The notes under the pieces: generated by a model
What the model saw: the letters and a program-made list of their open reading frames with translations, nothing else
Database searches by the model: none
What the model was told of the DNA's origin: nothing
From: an uncultured Actinomycetes bacterium
GTDB taxonomy: Bacteria > Actinomycetota > Thermoleophilia > Solirubrobacterales > Thermoleophilaceae
Direction of reading: 5' to 3'
Length of the DNA: 6,851 nt
Assembly (NCBI GenBank): GCA_946481495.1
Contig: CAMLNW010000150.1
Location: forward strand, 1 to 6,851
Part shown: positions 5,193 to 6,851 of the stretch, piece by piece
Layout of the letters: every line of letters begins with the position of its first letter
Numbering within the stretch: the first letter of the stretch is position 1
Made by a program: the position numbers and the translations under genes

Positions 5193-5216
5193 GCCTGCGG
5201 TTCTGGGGTCGGCTCG

Positions 5217-6356
5217 TCAGAGCTCGGCTAGGCGCAGCGCGATCTCGAGCTCTGCCGAGCAAGAGCCGAGCGGTCGTTCCAGCCGTTCTTCGATCGCGCG
5301 CAGACGGTTGCTGACCGTCTGACGGGTGACGCCAAGCGCCGCCGCGGTCGACGACACATGGCGGTCAGCGGCGAAGTAGGCGCTCAGCGTGTCGAGCAAC
5401 ACCATGGTGCAGCCGCCGTCTTCGGCCAGCGGGGCGAGGAAGGTGTGTTGCAGCGACTCGCGCAGCAGATCGTCGTGCAGCGCGGTGGCGAGCAGCGCGA
5501 CGTCGCCGTAGCGGACGATCTGGCCCGGGGAGCGGCGAGCGAGCGGCAGCGCGGCGGCGGCCTGACGGTGGGTGAAGCGCCATCCCAGCAGGCCGTGGCA
5601 CGACTCGCCGAGCGCGACCGCGTCCTCGCCGCTCCAAGCCGCCTCGGCGTTCCGGATCACGCCCCATGGGTCGCGTTCGTCGCGGGCGCCCAGCCACGCC
5701 CAGGTCACGCCTTCCACGTCTGGCAGCAGCAGCAAGCAGCAGTCGAGCGCGTCGGCTAGGTCACGCAGGGGACCGTCGGCGTCTGGTGAGGTGGCGATCG
5801 CTGCGATGTGCCAGGCGTCGAGGTCGTAGTTGAGGTCGGGTACCTCGAACAGCTCGCCGACCAACAACCGGCGGACGCTCTCGATGCGCCGATCGCGTTG
5901 CGAACGCGCCCTGGCGCACAGCTCGTCGCGATAGGCGTCGGCTGCCGCTTCTGTGACCTGGTCGAAGACCGCGGCCTGCGAGCGCGTCAGCCAACGCTGG
6001 TCCTCGCTCCCGACCCCGGCGCGTTGGGCCTCTCGCATCACCAGCTCCGACAACAACGAATAGCCGGCTACATAACGTCGCACGACCGTGTCGAGCTCAA
6101 CGCCGCTACGAGCGGCATGGCGCGCCTGGGCCAGCAACTCGACCGGCACCTCCCGCCGGCCGGGCTCACCGTCCTCTATGCAGTCAAGCGCGTAGGCGAC
6201 CGCGACCGACACCGCGCCACGCAACCCCTCCGCATAACTGGGATCGCGAACATCGACCGGGTCCGACACCGCACACACCCTGGCGAAAACGGTCCGCTCG
6301 AACTCAGACCGCCGCGCGGTCAGCCGCGCCACAAGCTCGCTGACCAAGAGCGACAC
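5217..6356 (-). CDS. PucR-family transcriptional regulator
   Basis: The protein is 379 residues with the GTG start at 6356. The C-terminal 60 residues form the PucR-type helix-turn-helix: LLDTLSAYFAADRHVSSTAA then ALGVTRQTVSNRLRAIEERL, with the two recognition helices about 333-360. The N-terminal half is helical and resembles the RsbRD-like domain found in many actinobacterial PucR proteins (ELLAQARHAARSGVELDTVV and RRYVAGYSLLSELV). The middle (about 180-300) is the degenerate GGDEF-like region typical of CdaR/PucR proteins and has no catalytic GGDEF. The frame extends upstream to 6479, but that would overlap the preceding gene by about 70 bases and adds Gly/Arg/Cys-rich sequence unlike the family. 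The GTG is the only usual start codon between that gene's stop and the conserved region, though its Shine-Dalgarno (GAGG, two bases away) is poor. The ligand and target genes are unknown; the neighbouring surface-protein genes are possible targets. Confidence 0.88.
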   Translation of the reverse strand: MSLLVSELVARLTARRSEFERTVFARVCAVSDPVDVRDPSYAEGLRGAVSVAVAYALDCIEDGEPGRREVPVELLAQARHAARSGVELDTVVRRYVAGYSLLSELVMREAQRAGVGSEDQRWLTRSQAAVFDQVTEAAADAYRDELCARARSQRDRRIESVRRLLVGELFEVPDLNYDLDAWHIAAIATSPDADGPLRDLADALDCCLLLLPDVEGVTWAWLGARDERDPWGVIRNAEAAWSGEDAVALGESCHGLLGWRFTHRQAAAALPLARRSPGQIVRYGDVALLATALHDDLLRESLQHTFLAPLAEDGGCTMVLLDTLSAYFAADRHVSSTAAALGVTRQTVSNRLRAIEERLERPLGSCSAELEIALRLAEL

Positions 6357-6364
6357 CGCCTCAG

Positions 6365-6408
6365 CCCGGACAGCCCACCCGACGCCAACCGACCCGCACC
6401 CGCCCCCC
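6365..6408 (-). other. G-tract-rich leader upstream of the PucR-type gene
   Basis: On the minus strand this gap has six G-runs of three or more (opposite C-runs at 6403-6408, 6399-6401, 6393-6395, 6378-6380, 6374-6376 and 6365-6367). One loop is 12 bases long, so a canonical short-loop quadruplex is not formed by four adjacent runs, but a long-loop quadruplex in DNA or leader RNA is possible. Otherwise I see no promoter here. Confidence 0.3.
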
Positions 6409-6409
6409 T

Positions 6410-6851
6410 TTAGCGGCCCCGGCCGGCCGCCGCGCGCCTGACCTGGCGCTTGGCAGCCCTCGTCTGCTTCTTGGTGCACGGCGTCTTCATCCGAACATCG
6501 CGATCATGACGACGGCCGTTATGACCGTCCATGTCAGCCTCCGCGACATGACGGCCAGCACACAAGTTGATCTTTGCTCTGCGGGTACGGGTGACGGCGA
6601 TGATCCCCGTCTTGCCGCCCTTGATGTTGAGGTTGAACCGGCTGATCGGCGCGTCTGGAACCTGGTCGAACGTGTTGACCAGCTTGCCCGAGTTCGTCGT
6701 GTCGGACTCGCCACGGAGATTGACCGAGATCTCGCCGCGCAACGCGACGATGATCATCGGCAACGTCCGGATCAGGTTACCGGTGGTCGGGTCCTTTCGA
6801 ACGTTCTTGACGAAATACACATTCCCGACCAGATCGTCTTTCAAGAGCGGC
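6410..6851 (-). CDS. C-terminal end of a large surface/secreted protein (partial)
   Basis: About 146 residues are visible and the frame is open at the right edge. A TTG codon at 6844 could be mistaken for a start, but the reading continues upstream as ...P-L-L-K-D-D-L-V-G-N-V-Y, which matches the interior of a family I know from Solirubrobacterales: large exported proteins ending in a domain with PVYLR, ..VDLRG.I.V.L.G, TTF..VPDAPVS.F.L...GGK.G and a Lys/Arg-rich tail. Here the equivalents are GNVYFVKNV, IIVALRGEISVNLRGESD, NTFDQVPDAPISRFNLNIKG and GGKTGIIAVTR, then two cysteines (in NLCAGR and TPCTKK) and a basic tail ending RRAAAGRGR. The domain is beta-rich and extracytoplasmic; its function is not known. 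The gene lies 53 bp upstream of the PucR-type gene on the same strand, so the two may be co-transcribed. Confidence 0.8.
   Translation of the reverse strand, partial: PLLKDDLVGNVYFVKNVRKDPTTGNLIRTLPMIIVALRGEISVNLRGESDTTNSGKLVNTFDQVPDAPISRFNLNIKGGKTGIIAVTRTRRAKINLCAGRHVAEADMDGHNGRRHDRDVRMKTPCTKKQTRAAKRQVRRAAAGRGR

Noticed and set aside
5808..6413. A 201-codon plus-strand frame opposite the PucR-type gene.
   Set aside because: Antisense shadow; the minus strand encodes a recognisable HTH and RsbRD-like domain through the same region.
6357..6479. Longer PucR-type protein starting with the ATG at 6479.
   Set aside because: It would overlap the upstream surface-protein gene by about 70 bases and add Gly/Arg/Cys-rich sequence unlike the family.
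1..6851. CRISPR arrays, insertion sequences, tRNA or rRNA genes.
   Set aside because: No spaced direct repeats, transposase, terminal inverted repeats or RNA-gene signatures were seen; the only tandem repeats are the coding units at 3919-4620.

Overview
The window looks like chromosomal DNA from a high-GC actinobacterium, most likely class Thermoleophilia (Solirubrobacterales-like). This rests on strong G/C preference at third codon positions and on three gene types I associate with that group: the C-terminal part of a large surface protein of the 'PVYL..DLRG...F..VPDAPVS.F.L...GGK.G' type at the right edge, a PucR-type regulator with an RsbRD-like helical N-terminus, and a secreted protein with a small four-cysteine domain. 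No rRNA, tRNA or other taxonomic marker is present, so the placement is inference.

Left part (1-1775). A probable partial minus-strand gene is cut by the left edge. Divergent from it is a plus-strand four-helix membrane protein of unknown function (208-765). Its stop region overlaps the 3' end of a minus-strand two-gene operon: a winged-helix/minimal nucleotidyltransferase (MNT) protein (1155-1775) followed, with an ATGA overlap, by a HEPN-domain protein (757-1158). This is the layout of an MNT-HEPN toxin-antitoxin-like module.

Middle (1776-3168). A 40-bp intergenic gap separates the MNT gene from a divergent, complete cytochrome P450 (1816-3168). The gap and its margins contain a symmetric -10-like element (CTATGATAG) that can be read in both directions. 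They also hold a 23-bp inverted repeat over the MNT start codon and two further palindromes, one covering the P450 start codon. The MNT transcript may be leaderless, and the two genes may share control.

Right part (3180-6851), all on the minus strand. Read in the direction of transcription it holds: the C-terminus of a large surface protein running in from the right edge; a PucR-family regulator; a strong hairpin; an operator-like palindrome almost identical to the PdhR/FadR-type GntR consensus; a secreted protein with a Cys-rich domain, an 11-proline linker and five tandem repeats of 47-48 residues carrying DWNNDG-type calcium-binding-like loops; a second strong hairpin; and a small membrane-anchored extracytoplasmic protein of unknown function.

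Functionally the window combines an intracellular module (HEPN/MNT next to a P450) with a cell-surface and secretion block. The noncoding gaps at 1755-1821 and 5101-5192 are the most information-rich. I saw no CRISPR array, transposase, tRNA or rRNA.
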